Origin: Clostridiales bacterium
GTDB lineage: Bacteria; Bacillota; Clostridia; Saccharofermentanales; Saccharofermentanaceae
Assembly (NCBI GenBank): GCA_017480325.1
Contig: JAFVAY010000012.1
Span: forward strand, 1 to 64,000
Reading direction: 5' to 3'
Length of the DNA: 64,000 bases
The notes below the pieces were generated by a model. It did not search any database. It saw nothing but the letters and a program-made list of their open reading frames with translations, and had not been told where the DNA came from. Below, piece after piece: positions 50,801-59,314 of this stretch (position 1 is the stretch's first letter; every line of letters starts with the position of its first letter). The translations under genes were made by a program, and so were the position numbers.

Positions 50801-51650
50801 CTATAAGACAGACAAGACCTTCAAGGCTGCTCCCGGTGTCCTTAAGGGCGCTAAGCCTAAGGTTATTATCCCTGTATTCCCGGGTACTAACTGCGAGTAC
50901 GATTCTGCCAAAGCCTTTGAGAGGGCAGGGGCAGAGGCTTCTGTATTCGTTATCAGAAACCAGACCTCCGATGCAATTATCGATTCCCTGAAGACTCTGG
51001 CTTTGAAGATCGATGAGAGTAACATCATAATGCTTCCGGGTGGCTTCTCGGCAGGTGACGAGCCTGAGGGCTCCGCCAAGTTCCTGGCTGCAGCCTTCAG
51101 AAATCCTTATGTCACCGAGGCTGTACGTAATCTTCTGTTCAAGCGTGACGGATTGATGCTCGGTATCTGTAACGGCTTCCAGGCTCTTATCAAGCTCGGA
51201 CTCGTGCCCTACGGCGATATCAAGGAACTGTCCGACGGGGATCCTACGTTGACCTTCAATAACATAGGTCGTCATCAGAACGTTTATGTTAATACCATGA
51301 TCATGTCCGATAACAGCCCGTGGCTTACCAAGGTCAAGCCCGGTGAGGTCTATTCCATACCTGTATCTCACGGAGAGGGAAGATTCGTTGCCGATGACGA
51401 TCTCATTCGAAAGCTGGTTGCCAACGGTCAGATCGCTACCTGCTACGTGGATGATGAGGGAATTCCTTCGGCTACTACGGACTTCAACCCCAACGGCTCT
51501 GACAGCGCCATCGAGGGTATCCTTTCTCCTGACGGCAGGATATTCGGTAAGATGGGACACTCAGAGCGTTATGACACTGATCTGACGCTTAACATCCCTG
51601 GTATCAAGGATCAGAAGATCTTCGAATCCGGCGTAGAGTATTTCCTCTGA
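47871..51650 (+). CDS. purL: phosphoribosylformylglycinamidine synthase, fused synthetase and glutaminase
   Basis: A 1259-residue single-chain FGAM synthase of purine synthesis, converting FGAR, glutamine and ATP to FGAM. The synthetase part has DTYWSDHCRHTTF, KNETHNHPTEIEPFGGAATC and GGKDSMSGTFNDIHVP; the C-terminal glutaminase (from about 1000) has PGTNCEYDSAKAFERAGA, GGFSAGDE, the nucleophile Cys in GICNGFQ and SHGEGRF. It belongs to the long clade common in Clostridia and does not need separate PurS and PurQ. AAGGGG precedes the ATG; rsmA starts four bases after the stop. Confidence 0.96.
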   Translation: MSVRRILSEKKPDFAVEAKGILHDVSADLDISTLTNVRVINRYDVSDITDEEYEKAKNVVFSEPPVDVVYDETVDLSDSCFVLNIEALPGQYDQRADSAAQCIQFLTQKERPIVKTCKVVAFYGTLTEDQKQAIKKYLINPVECREASSEKPETLVDVYDIPTTVETISDFNDLDDNGLEGLRSSMGLAMSFADIKFTQDYFKKLQRNPTVTEIRVLDTYWSDHCRHTTFLTELTDIRFDGDDELTAQIKKTYEEYLEVRKDIYGDRIDQKHICLMDIATMAARKLKKDGKLDDLDESEEINACSIKIRIKVNGEDQDYIFMFKNETHNHPTEIEPFGGAATCLGGAIRDPLSGRSYVYQAMRVTGAGDPTVPVSMTLEGKLSQKKLVRTAAAGYSSYGNQIGLATGQVDEIYHPGYIAKRMEIGAVVGAAPAENIVRERPSAGDIIVLLGGRTGRDGIGGATGSSKAHNTESVVTCGSEVQKGNPPTERKLQRLFRNPEVTKLIIRCNDFGAGGVSVAIGELAAGLEIDLDKVPKKYDGLDGTEIAISESQERMAVVVHPQDLDKFMKYADIENLEATVVAKVTEEPVMKMTWNGNVIVNIARNFIDTNGAKQYTKVEVTSPDIDAQYIDTKLPSYVEGNFAKSLNGALSSLDGCSRLGLIQRFDSSIGASTVVFPYGGAYQNSPEEGMACKIPVDNGTTHDCSVMTYGFDPYYTEWNPYAGSYHAVVESLLKLAAMGVDPAKARLTFQEYFERMGEPATWGKPFQALLGAYQAQLDFGTASIGGKDSMSGTFNDIHVPPTLVSFAVGMTTTDKIVTATLKAPGQKLYLLKCARNGLGFYKKDHVLRVFKAIRELHSRKELINAAVVRGAGVAARVAQMCFGNALGFEFSSDFKEEDLFSRTFGAVIVAIPNDANAVDKVKMTGGIYLGQTTIEPKFTYKDQEVMAGAAAISYEGKLERIFPTFAAEASMNVKVAPYKTDKTFKAAPGVLKGAKPKVIIPVFPGTNCEYDSAKAFERAGAEASVFVIRNQTSDAIIDSLKTLALKIDESNIIMLPGGFSAGDEPEGSAKFLAAAFRNPYVTEAVRNLLFKRDGLMLGICNGFQALIKLGLVPYGDIKELSDGDPTLTFNNIGRHQNVYVNTMIMSDNSPWLTKVKPGEVYSIPVSHGEGRFVADDDLIRKLVANGQIATCYVDDEGIPSATTDFNPNGSDSAIEGILSPDGRIFGKMGHSERYDTDLTLNIPGIKDQKIFESGVEYFL

Positions 51651-51654
51651 TAGG

Positions 51655-52446
51655 ATGCTTCAGGACAGACTCGATCATATAAGCTCCAAAGGTTTCTTGC
51701 CCGAATCAAGGTTCGGGCAGAACTTTTTATCTGACGAAGTTATGATCGGAAATATCATCGATCTTTGTGAGATTAAACCCGAGGATCACGTACTTGAGAT
51801 CGGCCCGGGACTCGGAAGTCTGTCTGTTCCTTTATCCGAGCTTACTTCCGGATTAACGGTAGTCGAGATCGATAAAAGGCTCGCATCCTACATTAAAGAT
51901 GATTTGAAGCTTAATGCGCACATCATCACTTCTGATTATCTTAAGCTTAAGGACTACGGAGCTGAGGACATTGATGTAGTCGTAAGCAATCTTCCTTACT
52001 ATGTCATGACCGATATCATGAAGAAGCTGTTCGCGGAGTGCGTTAATGCCCGTAAGATGGTCTTCATGGTGGAGGAAGATGCTCTTCAGAGGATATATGC
52101 GAAGGAGGGGACAAAGCAGTACGGGCCGCTTTCCGTTCTTGTAAGTCTATACGGTCCTTCTCGTAAAGAATTTACCGTGCCCAGGGAGTGCTTCGTTCCT
52201 GCTCCTAATACCACCTCCTGCGTGATAAGTCTTACGAGAGGCGATATTAAGCTGTCTTCAGGATTTGTCGGATTTCTTAATAAGGCTTTCGCCATGAGGC
52301 GTAAGAAGCTGGTTAATAACGTCAAGGAAACAGCGGAGTACCTGCCTGAACTCGGACTACCGACTGATGTTAGAGCGGAACAGCTGTCGCCTGAGACGCT
52401 TTATAAGCTGTATAATGCTATAATCAGTAATACCGACAAGGTTTAA
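51655..52446 (+). CDS. rsmA: 16S rRNA dimethyladenosine transferase RsmA (KsgA)
   Basis: A 263-residue SAM-dependent methyltransferase that dimethylates two adjacent adenosines near the 3' end of 16S rRNA. Motifs: RFGQNFLSDE, the SAM site EIGPGLGSLS, and the catalytic NLPYYVMTDIM. Standard length. It begins four bases after the purL stop without its own clear ribosome site, so it is probably coupled. Confidence 0.95.
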   Translation: MLQDRLDHISSKGFLPESRFGQNFLSDEVMIGNIIDLCEIKPEDHVLEIGPGLGSLSVPLSELTSGLTVVEIDKRLASYIKDDLKLNAHIITSDYLKLKDYGAEDIDVVVSNLPYYVMTDIMKKLFAECVNARKMVFMVEEDALQRIYAKEGTKQYGPLSVLVSLYGPSRKEFTVPRECFVPAPNTTSCVISLTRGDIKLSSGFVGFLNKAFAMRRKKLVNNVKETAEYLPELGLPTDVRAEQLSPETLYKLYNAIISNTDKV

Positions 52447-52454
52447 GAGGTGTA

Positions 52455-53000
52455 ATGATGAAGAAGTCCCAGAGTATCATGAGTAAGTATTCGGATAAGT
52501 CTATGAAGAAGAAGGGCTCGTCTAAGGTTACGGCTGAAGATCTTCCCCCGATGGCTGACTATGAGCAAAGATACAAGGGGATGAGTAAGGAGTTGACGCA
52601 AGAGCCTCCGAAGCAGACTCTTAACGATAAGATCAAGAAGAGAGAAAGTCTTAAGAAGCCGGTTAATGAAGAAGGAGGAGCCTCTAAGAAGGTCTCGGTA
52701 GAGATCAACGGTAACCTTTATCTTCTGGGCTGTACTGAAGATATAAGCGAAGCCAGAATCAGGAAGATCGCAGCTCTGACTAACGAGATCCTTAACACCA
52801 CCAAGGAGAATAACCCGGGACTTACAAATTCCAAGATTAATGCGCTGGCGCTTATTGATGCATGTGACAGAATACTCACGCTTAAGGATGAGAATTCGAA
52901 CATGAGGACGGAGCTTATGTATCTTCAGCAGAAGGTGATGCTCGAGGAGGAGAAAGAGAAGAGCGAGCCTACTCCCATGGAGCTTCTGGCGAATGAATAA
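52455..53000 (+). CDS. zapA: ZapA-like cell division protein with extended N-terminus
   Basis: A 181-residue protein. Residues about 78-165 match ZapA: KVSVEINGNLYLLGCTED, a SEARIRKIAALTNEI helix, KINALALIDACDRIL and a C-terminal coiled coil. ZapA binds and bundles FtsZ. The N-terminal 75 residues are basic and probably disordered, an extension beyond the usual 85-100-residue ZapA. Two adjacent ATG codons (52455, 52458) exist; AGAGGTG is better spaced for the second. It overlaps the U32 gene by eight bases. Confidence 0.82.
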   Translation: MMKKSQSIMSKYSDKSMKKKGSSKVTAEDLPPMADYEQRYKGMSKELTQEPPKQTLNDKIKKRESLKKPVNEEGGASKKVSVEINGNLYLLGCTEDISEARIRKIAALTNEILNTTKENNPGLTNSKINALALIDACDRILTLKDENSNMRTELMYLQQKVMLEEEKEKSEPTPMELLANE

Positions 53001-55227
53001 AAGAATCGAGCTTCTCGCTCCCGCAGGTAATAAGGATATATTCATAAAGGCGATTGATGCCGGTGCCGATGCGGTATACTGCGGTATCGATCTTTATAAC
53101 GCGCGCCTTAATGCCTCGAATCTTACTATGGATGATCTGGCGGAGTGCTGCGCTTATGCTCACGAGAGATCCTCGATGGTGCATCTGACTCTTAATACAC
53201 TGGTAAATGATGACGAGATCGAGGAGGCGGTCAATGTAGCCTGCGAGGCTTATAATATGGGCGTTGATGCGATCCTTGTACAGGATAAGGGTCTTGCCAA
53301 GAGGATACACGAGCGCTACCCGATGATACCTCTTCACGCCTCGACGCAGATGAATATCTACGATAAGGAAGGTATTAAGAGTCTTAAGGGTAAGGGCTTT
53401 ACCAGGGTGGTTCTGCCCCGTGAGCTTACGATCAAAGAGATCGCCGATAGGACGAGATACGCGGATAAGCTGGGACTTGAGACCGAGGTATTCGTTCACG
53501 GTGCCGTATGCATATGCACCTCCGGTCTTTGTCTTTTCTCTTCGATGAACAAAAGCGGCACCAGATCGGGAAACAGAGGTCTGTGTGCTCAGCCCTGCAG
53601 GCAAAGCTACGAGCTTACTAATAACGGTCGACGGATTTCTTCAGGTCATATACTATCTCCCAAGGACAGATGTGCCATTGGGTTTATTGGAGAGCTTATC
53701 GATGCGGGAGTTGCTTCCTTGAAGATCGAAGGCAGAATGAGGGATGCCGATTATGTTATCGCTGCCGTAAGGGCATATCGTAAAGCTATCGACGCTTATT
53801 ACGAGGGTACTCTTGATGAAGAGCTTGTTAACAGGCTTGAACAGGAGCTTCTGGTTAACTTCAACCGGGGAGGCGGCTTCACCGATCAGTCCTTATCGGG
53901 CAGGAAGGACAGCAATATCCTCTCCGGAGATTATGTGGGCAAATTCGGCCTCAGAATAGGCAAAATTACGCTTCGCGACTGTAAAGAGGGAACGATTACG
54001 ATCAGACCCTCCAAGGGCGCTGTCGAGCCTTCCTCGGGAGATTACCTGTCATTAAGGGATTCAAGCGGTGAGATAAAATCCTTCCCTGTAGGTAAGGTTT
54101 CTTCTTATAAGGGCAATTATGTGGTCAAAGGACTTCATCCTGCGTCTATCAAATCTCTTCCCAATGACGTAAGTGTTTATCTTATGAATCATGACTTCGG
54201 TAAGTCGGACAAATACCTTCGAAGGACTAAGATCGATATAACCTTCGATTCGTCGTCAGATGGCGTTATCAAGGCCTCTGCCAGAGTGGCGGATGGACCT
54301 TTTACCGATGTGTTTGCCGAGGATCAGCTGTCCTATGTAGATGAAGGGAAAAGACCTGTTGATCCATCAAGGATAGAGGAGCAGCTTCGTAAGACCGGCT
54401 CCACCGCCTATGAAGTGGTGAATGTATATCAGTCAGGTTCTGATGCCAAGTGCACTATCAAAGATATTAACGAGCTTAGAAGAGGACTTCTGGAGACTTT
54501 GTCCTCAGCGCTTTTGTCAGAAGCATCACATATCGCGGTAGAGGAATTCTTTGTGTCGGATAATGTCAGCAATATTAATAATGAGGGTGCGGGCGAGATC
54601 AGGACCTTACGGTATTATCCGTCCTTTGCTTCCTTCGACGGTCAGGTCAAAGAGGCGGATATATACGCATTCTCGTCATACGATTACCTTGACCCGGATA
54701 TCAGAGCCAGGATCGATGATCTTATAAGAAGCAGCGGCAAGGAGCTTAAGCTTGTATTGCCGGATTTCTGTCATGATGCTCAGGGATCCTTGTTCTTAGG
54801 GATCAAGAATGTAAGCTTCATGCCTACGGCCGGCTCGAATATATATAATACCGAAGCTCTTAAGGCTGTACTTAAGCATTCGGGAGAGGCTTTTATATCA
54901 TATGAGGTCGACCCTTCTACCGGAGTCAATATGCTTCGTAAGGCCGCTTCAAAAGGTAATGTGTACGTTCATTCGGGAGGTTTCGTCCCCTGGATGCAGT
55001 CGGATTTCTGCCCCGTGGGTCGTAATACCCCCGGCTGTAAGGCCTGCAAGGGGAGAGGTATCTATGACCTTAAACAGGAGAACGATACTGAGGTCAAGGT
55101 GGTAACGCACCCTCAGGACTGCTCCTGCACCATACTCGGCCCGGCGAAAAGCATTTGGTCCGACGGCGATGCTAATAAAGTAGCGGAAATGGGCTACAAC
55201 GTAATTAAATGTTATACGGAGGTATAA
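52993..55227 (+). CDS. U32 family protein (RlhA/TrhP-like RNA hydroxylation)
   Basis: A 744-residue U32 'peptidase' protein: ELLAPAGNKDIFIKAIDAG, DAVYCGID, then FVHGAVCICTSGLCLFSS, GNRGLCAQPCRQ (Cys cluster) and SLKIEGRMRDADYV, followed by a collagenase-like DUF3656 region. Despite the name, characterised relatives (RlhA, TrhP/O) work in rRNA or tRNA hydroxylation. The long form with DUF3656 is most like RlhA, which acts on 23S C2501. A last CKACKGRG motif near residue 685 adds more Cys. It sits between zapA and dut with tight spacing. Confidence 0.85.
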   Translation: MNKRIELLAPAGNKDIFIKAIDAGADAVYCGIDLYNARLNASNLTMDDLAECCAYAHERSSMVHLTLNTLVNDDEIEEAVNVACEAYNMGVDAILVQDKGLAKRIHERYPMIPLHASTQMNIYDKEGIKSLKGKGFTRVVLPRELTIKEIADRTRYADKLGLETEVFVHGAVCICTSGLCLFSSMNKSGTRSGNRGLCAQPCRQSYELTNNGRRISSGHILSPKDRCAIGFIGELIDAGVASLKIEGRMRDADYVIAAVRAYRKAIDAYYEGTLDEELVNRLEQELLVNFNRGGGFTDQSLSGRKDSNILSGDYVGKFGLRIGKITLRDCKEGTITIRPSKGAVEPSSGDYLSLRDSSGEIKSFPVGKVSSYKGNYVVKGLHPASIKSLPNDVSVYLMNHDFGKSDKYLRRTKIDITFDSSSDGVIKASARVADGPFTDVFAEDQLSYVDEGKRPVDPSRIEEQLRKTGSTAYEVVNVYQSGSDAKCTIKDINELRRGLLETLSSALLSEASHIAVEEFFVSDNVSNINNEGAGEIRTLRYYPSFASFDGQVKEADIYAFSSYDYLDPDIRARIDDLIRSSGKELKLVLPDFCHDAQGSLFLGIKNVSFMPTAGSNIYNTEALKAVLKHSGEAFISYEVDPSTGVNMLRKAASKGNVYVHSGGFVPWMQSDFCPVGRNTPGCKACKGRGIYDLKQENDTEVKVVTHPQDCSCTILGPAKSIWSDGDANKVAEMGYNVIKCYTEV

Positions 55228-55228
55228 G

Positions 55229-55732
55229 ATGAGCGAGAGAATTAAGCTCCCTATGGAAAAGTGCAGGGAAGAGGCTGTATGCCCTAAGTATGCCAATGAC
55301 GGCGATGCAGGCATGGACCTTTATTCCTGTGAGGATATTATCGTTAAGCCGGGCTGCAGTGTCTTGGTTCCCACCGGACTTAAGATGGCCATCCCGTACG
55401 GCTATGAGGTTCAGATCAGACCCAGAAGCGGAATATCTCTTAAGACTCCCTTAAGAGTTCCCAATGCTCCCGGAACCATCGACTGTGGCTACAGAGATGA
55501 AGTCAACGTTATTATCTATAATGCATCCGTAAGAGAGGATGCATCAGAGGAATCACCGTTTACCCTGAATGACAAGGGCTGCAAGCACGGAACATACCTG
55601 ATCCGTAAGGGCGACAGGATCGCTCAGATGGTAATAAATAAGGTAGAATACGCCGATATCGAATTCGTTGACGACGTTAAGGCTATAGGTGAGGACAGAG
55701 GCGGCGGCTTCGGTCATTCCGGAATATCCTGA
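55229..55732 (+). CDS. dut: dUTP diphosphatase
   Basis: A 167-residue trimeric dUTPase converting dUTP to dUMP. All five motifs are visible: GDAGMDLYS (1), RPRSGIS (2), GTIDCGYRDEV (3), RKGDRIAQMVI (4) and RGGGFGHSG (5). The insert of about 15 residues between motifs 3 and 4 makes it slightly longer than usual. CGGAGG precedes ATG 55229. Confidence 0.95.
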   Translation: MSERIKLPMEKCREEAVCPKYANDGDAGMDLYSCEDIIVKPGCSVLVPTGLKMAIPYGYEVQIRPRSGISLKTPLRVPNAPGTIDCGYRDEVNVIIYNASVREDASEESPFTLNDKGCKHGTYLIRKGDRIAQMVINKVEYADIEFVDDVKAIGEDRGGGFGHSGIS

Positions 55733-55797
55733 TAGGGTAGAATTACAACCTCATAAATGTTAAAATAACATGCTATTTGTGATGGGGAGGTATTATT

Positions 55798-56775
55798 GTG
55801 CTTGAAATTTACGTCTCAAAAGAAGTAAACAAGACTGCCTCCAGGTCCATCTACAAGACCGCGGAAGCCGATCAGATCACTCCGGATACATGGATCAATC
55901 TCTATTCTCCTACAGAGACCGAGATCGCCAGAGTCGAGAATGAACTCAGCATTCCTCAGGAGTTTCTAAGATATCCCTTGGACGAAGAGGAGAGACCTCG
56001 TATCGACTTTGATGACGATACCGGAACGGTCCTTGTAATCGTCGATATTCCTTACACAAGAAGAGAGAACGAGAGCGTAATGTATGAGACGACTCCTCTC
56101 GGTATTATCCTCACGTCTAAGAATATCGTTACGGTCTCACTGAAGCAGACATCTATTCTTGATCACTTTATAGAGAATCGTATCAAGGATCTCTATATCC
56201 CTTACAGGACGAGGTTTACTATTCAGATCCTTTTCGCGGTGGCGCGTGAGTACTTGAGACTCTTAAGATTCATCGACAAGACCTTAGAGGTGGCGGAGGC
56301 ACAGCTTGAGAAGGATGTATCTAACAAGGAATTATATAAGCTTCTTGAGTTAAGTAAATCCCTCGTTTACTTCGCGTCATCATTGAAGTCGAATGAAGCG
56401 GTGCTCGAGAAGCTCATGAGAGGAAGGACGATCAAGCTCTATGAAGAGGATGAAGACCTTCTGGAGGACGTAGTCATCGAGTATAAGCAGGCTCATGAGA
56501 TGGCTGATATCTACGCGAATATCGTAAATTCAACCACAGATGCTTATGCGTCCATCATATCGAATAACATGAACGACATAATGAAGGTTCTGGCGGCGGC
56601 CACTATCGTGCTTACGATGCCGGATATTATCGGCTGCTTCTTCGGACAGAATTTCCCGATGCCCTGGGACGCCGAATTCGCGAGTCAGCCCATGCCGTTC
56701 TTCTCCATACTCACCTCATGCGTAGTAAGCATGGTGATAGCCGTTATGGTGCTCAGAAAGAAGCATTTGCTCTGA
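55798..56775 (+). CDS. corA: CorA-family metal ion transporter with a GQN in place of GMN
   Basis: A 325-residue CorA-family protein: N-terminal cytosolic alpha/beta domain, a long stalk helix (about 190-255) and two C-terminal TM helices. The family selectivity loop after TM1 (GMN) reads FFGQNFPMP. It probably moves divalent cations (Mg2+, Co2+ or Ni2+), but the altered loop makes the ion uncertain. The start is GTG 55798, eight bases after GGGGAGG. TAGAAT (55738-55743) and TTAAAATAA upstream are weak promoter candidates. The next gene follows after four bases. Confidence 0.88.
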   Translation: MLEIYVSKEVNKTASRSIYKTAEADQITPDTWINLYSPTETEIARVENELSIPQEFLRYPLDEEERPRIDFDDDTGTVLVIVDIPYTRRENESVMYETTPLGIILTSKNIVTVSLKQTSILDHFIENRIKDLYIPYRTRFTIQILFAVAREYLRLLRFIDKTLEVAEAQLEKDVSNKELYKLLELSKSLVYFASSLKSNEAVLEKLMRGRTIKLYEEDEDLLEDVVIEYKQAHEMADIYANIVNSTTDAYASIISNNMNDIMKVLAAATIVLTMPDIIGCFFGQNFPMPWDAEFASQPMPFFSILTSCVVSMVIAVMVLRKKHLL

Positions 56776-56779
56776 TAGT

Positions 56780-57808
56780 ATGAATGCAGGGTTCGAAAGT
56801 GTTTCTTCAGGGCGAAGACGGGGAAGAGGCAGTTCTAACTTCATAGTAAGATTTGCCCTCGGCTTAAGTGTACTCGCGGCAGTACTGATCTTCCTGGTGG
56901 TGCTTACCATCGTATCCTCGAACCGCTTGATGAATATAGAGAAGACCTCGGTATCTAATGTCCCGTCCAACATCCTGCCGTCCTACTCCACATGCTCCTT
57001 CGAATCCTTCGACGGACAGACTAATCTGTCAGGCTGGTTCTTCAAGACGGATAATCCGATCACGACCGTTATCGTAGTCCATGATGCGGGCTCTAACAGA
57101 CTTCCGTTCGGGGTCAACATGATAGACCTTATTGAGAATCTGCTTGATAATCACTATAATGTCTTTCTCTTCGATCAGCGTAACAGCGGTGAGTCCGAAG
57201 GAGATGTGTGTAATTACGGTTATCTCGAGTGGCAGGATGTGCTGGGTGCGATCGCCCAGGTAAGGTCGATCTCCGTTACCACCAATGTAGTGCTATACGG
57301 TATCGGCAGCGGCTGTACCTCGACGATGCTCGCTTACGACAAGCTCCCTGAGGCCGATCTTCCCGAGGCGGAGCTTAACGATTATTCTGATGATATCTTA
57401 AAGCTCGGGTTCGACAGATCTTATGTAATAGGAATGATCTTCGATTCCCCGGCTAAGAATTCCGATGATTATATCATGGCTGTCGTAGAGCAGACGGAGT
57501 TCCTGGGAAGCATCACTAAGCGCTTCGTACCTTATGCTATAAGGATATCGGCAGGTGAGGGGCGCTCGGTCAATCTTGTGGCTGAGATATCGAGACTTCA
57601 GATGCCCGTGTGTATAATCTACGGAGGTCATGACACCTTCATAGGAGCCAACAAGATAACACAGATTGTAGAGGAGAGAAGCAGACTTAATTCGAGTCTT
57701 ACGGTATCGAGAATGATCCCGGGTGCCGGGTACCTCGAGTCCTTCAGACTTGGTAAAGACGTATATATAGAGACGATCATGAGATTCATGACATCTTACT
57801 TTATCTGA
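56780..57808 (+). CDS. membrane-anchored alpha/beta-hydrolase-like protein lacking catalytic Ser and His
   Basis: A 342-residue protein: basic N-terminus, one TM helix (about 25-48), then an extracytoplasmic or anchored alpha/beta hydrolase fold (VIVVHDAGSNRLPFG, VFLFDQRNSGESEG). The nucleophile elbow, normally YGxSMGA, reads YGIGSGC with Gly176 in the Ser position. The acid may be D285 in GGHDTF, and the His position reads GAGYLE (Y318). It therefore looks inactive as an esterase or peptidase. Relatives (YqkD-like) keep the Ser. Directly between corA and tsaD in one operon. Confidence 0.75.
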   Translation: MNAGFESVSSGRRRGRGSSNFIVRFALGLSVLAAVLIFLVVLTIVSSNRLMNIEKTSVSNVPSNILPSYSTCSFESFDGQTNLSGWFFKTDNPITTVIVVHDAGSNRLPFGVNMIDLIENLLDNHYNVFLFDQRNSGESEGDVCNYGYLEWQDVLGAIAQVRSISVTTNVVLYGIGSGCTSTMLAYDKLPEADLPEAELNDYSDDILKLGFDRSYVIGMIFDSPAKNSDDYIMAVVEQTEFLGSITKRFVPYAIRISAGEGRSVNLVAEISRLQMPVCIIYGGHDTFIGANKITQIVEERSRLNSSLTVSRMIPGAGYLESFRLGKDVYIETIMRFMTSYFI

Positions 57809-57815
57809 TAAAGCT

Positions 57816-58844
57816 ATGGACAAGAAAGACGTACTTATATTAGGAATAGAATCCTCCTGCGACGAGACTGCGGCATCCGTAGTTCGTAACGGTCGCGAGA
57901 TATTAAGCGATATTATCGCTTCTCAGGCAGACTTCCACGAGCAGTATGGAGGTGTGGTACCGGAGCTCGCTTCAAGGATGCACGTGGATGCGATTTATCC
58001 TTGTATCGATTCGGCCCTGAAGGAGGCAGGGGTTGCCTTGGAGGATATCGATGCCGTAGCCGTGACCTACGGCCCCGGTCTTGTGGGAGCACTGCTAGTG
58101 GGCCTTTCCGCGGCGAAAGGCTTATGTCTTGCATCCGGTAAGCCCTTGGTTGGTGTTAATCATCTTCACGGTCATATATGTGCCAATTATCTTTGTTTTC
58201 CGGAGCTTGAGCCTGAGTTCCTGTGCCTATGCGTAAGCGGGGGAAACACTCAGATAGTTCATGTAAAGTCCTACAGAGACTTAGAGATATTAGGGAAGAC
58301 CCGTGATGATGCGGCAGGGGAGGCCATAGATAAGATCGCACGCGTTATAGGCTTGGGCTACCCCGGCGGCCCTAAGATGGATAAGGCCGGTCAGATCGGA
58401 GATATCCATGCTTATGAATTCCCTCGTAATCATATGGGAGACACGTTGGATTTCTCATTCTCGGGAATAAAGACCGCAGCACTTAATCTGATCAATCAGT
58501 CCCGTCAGAAGGACGAAGAGATTAATATATCGGACTTCGCGGCGTCTTATCAGCATCACATCGCGAATATACTGGTGGAGCATACCGTTAAGGCTTCCGA
58601 GAGGACCGGAATCAGGCAAATATGTCTCGCAGGCGGAGTGTCGGCTAACTCATTCCTTCGTAAAGCCTTCGATGAGGCTTCCTTGAAGCACGATCTTAAG
58701 TTATACTATCCCAAGCTTCGTCTGTGTACGGATAATGCGGCTATGATAGCTTCTGCCGGCTATTACGAGTATATTGGCGGAAGACGGGATGAGCTGTCGC
58801 TTAATGCGTCTCCATCACTGAAGCTACAAAGACAATATGCCTAA
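57816..58844 (+). CDS. tsaD: tRNA N6-adenosine threonylcarbamoyltransferase TsaD
   Basis: A 342-residue ASKHA-fold enzyme making t6A37 in ANN-decoding tRNAs with TsaB and TsaE. Motifs: GIESSCDETAASVV at the start, VPELASRMHVDAIYP, NHLHGHICANYL (metal His), CVSGGNTQIV, GYPGGPKMDKAG and LAGGVSANSFLR. Standard length. It overlaps smpB by eight bases. Confidence 0.96.
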   Translation: MDKKDVLILGIESSCDETAASVVRNGREILSDIIASQADFHEQYGGVVPELASRMHVDAIYPCIDSALKEAGVALEDIDAVAVTYGPGLVGALLVGLSAAKGLCLASGKPLVGVNHLHGHICANYLCFPELEPEFLCLCVSGGNTQIVHVKSYRDLEILGKTRDDAAGEAIDKIARVIGLGYPGGPKMDKAGQIGDIHAYEFPRNHMGDTLDFSFSGIKTAALNLINQSRQKDEEINISDFAASYQHHIANILVEHTVKASERTGIRQICLAGGVSANSFLRKAFDEASLKHDLKLYYPKLRLCTDNAAMIASAGYYEYIGGRRDELSLNASPSLKLQRQYA

Positions 58845-59313
58845 GGAACAGGGAATTAAGATAATCGCCGAGAACAAGAAGGCGTATCACGATTATTATA
58901 TCGATGAGAAATATGAATGCGGAGTAGTCCTCGCGGGAACCGAGGTCAAGAGTATGCGCGCCGGCAAGGTGAACATGAGAGACAGCTACGTGACCGTAAA
59001 GGGCGGAGAGATCTTTCTTATAGGAGTTAACATAAGTCCGTACGATCATGGCAACCGCTTTAATCTGGATCCTATGAGGACCCGTAAGCTTCTGATGCAT
59101 AAGAAAGAGATAATAAGACTTTACTCGAAGATCAAGCTCGACGGGCTTACTTTGGTACCTACAAAGTGTTATTTTAAGGATGGAAGAGTAAAGTTCGAGA
59201 TCGGGCTTGCCAGAGGTAAGAAGAATTACGATAAGCGCGATGTTGAAGCGTCCAAGCAGGCGAGACGCGAGATAGACAGGGCCATTAAGAGCAATAACAG
59301 AGAAAGACGTTGA
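58837..59313 (+). CDS. smpB: SsrA-binding protein SmpB
   Basis: A 158-residue tmRNA partner in ribosome rescue. It has the AENKKAYHDYYIDEKYECG core, GTEVKSMRAGKVNMRDSYV, the DPMRTRKLLMHKKE block and the basic C-terminal tail (KKNYDKRDVEASKQARREI) that enters the A site. No ssrA gene is seen nearby, although the pair is often linked. Confidence 0.96.
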   Translation: MPKEQGIKIIAENKKAYHDYYIDEKYECGVVLAGTEVKSMRAGKVNMRDSYVTVKGGEIFLIGVNISPYDHGNRFNLDPMRTRKLLMHKKEIIRLYSKIKLDGLTLVPTKCYFKDGRVKFEIGLARGKKNYDKRDVEASKQARREIDRAIKSNNRERR

Positions 59314-59314
59314 T

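Noticed and set aside
50655..51560. 301-codon minus-strand frame inside purL
   Set aside because: Lies opposite the PurL glutaminase domain, which has complete motifs; a codon-usage shadow.
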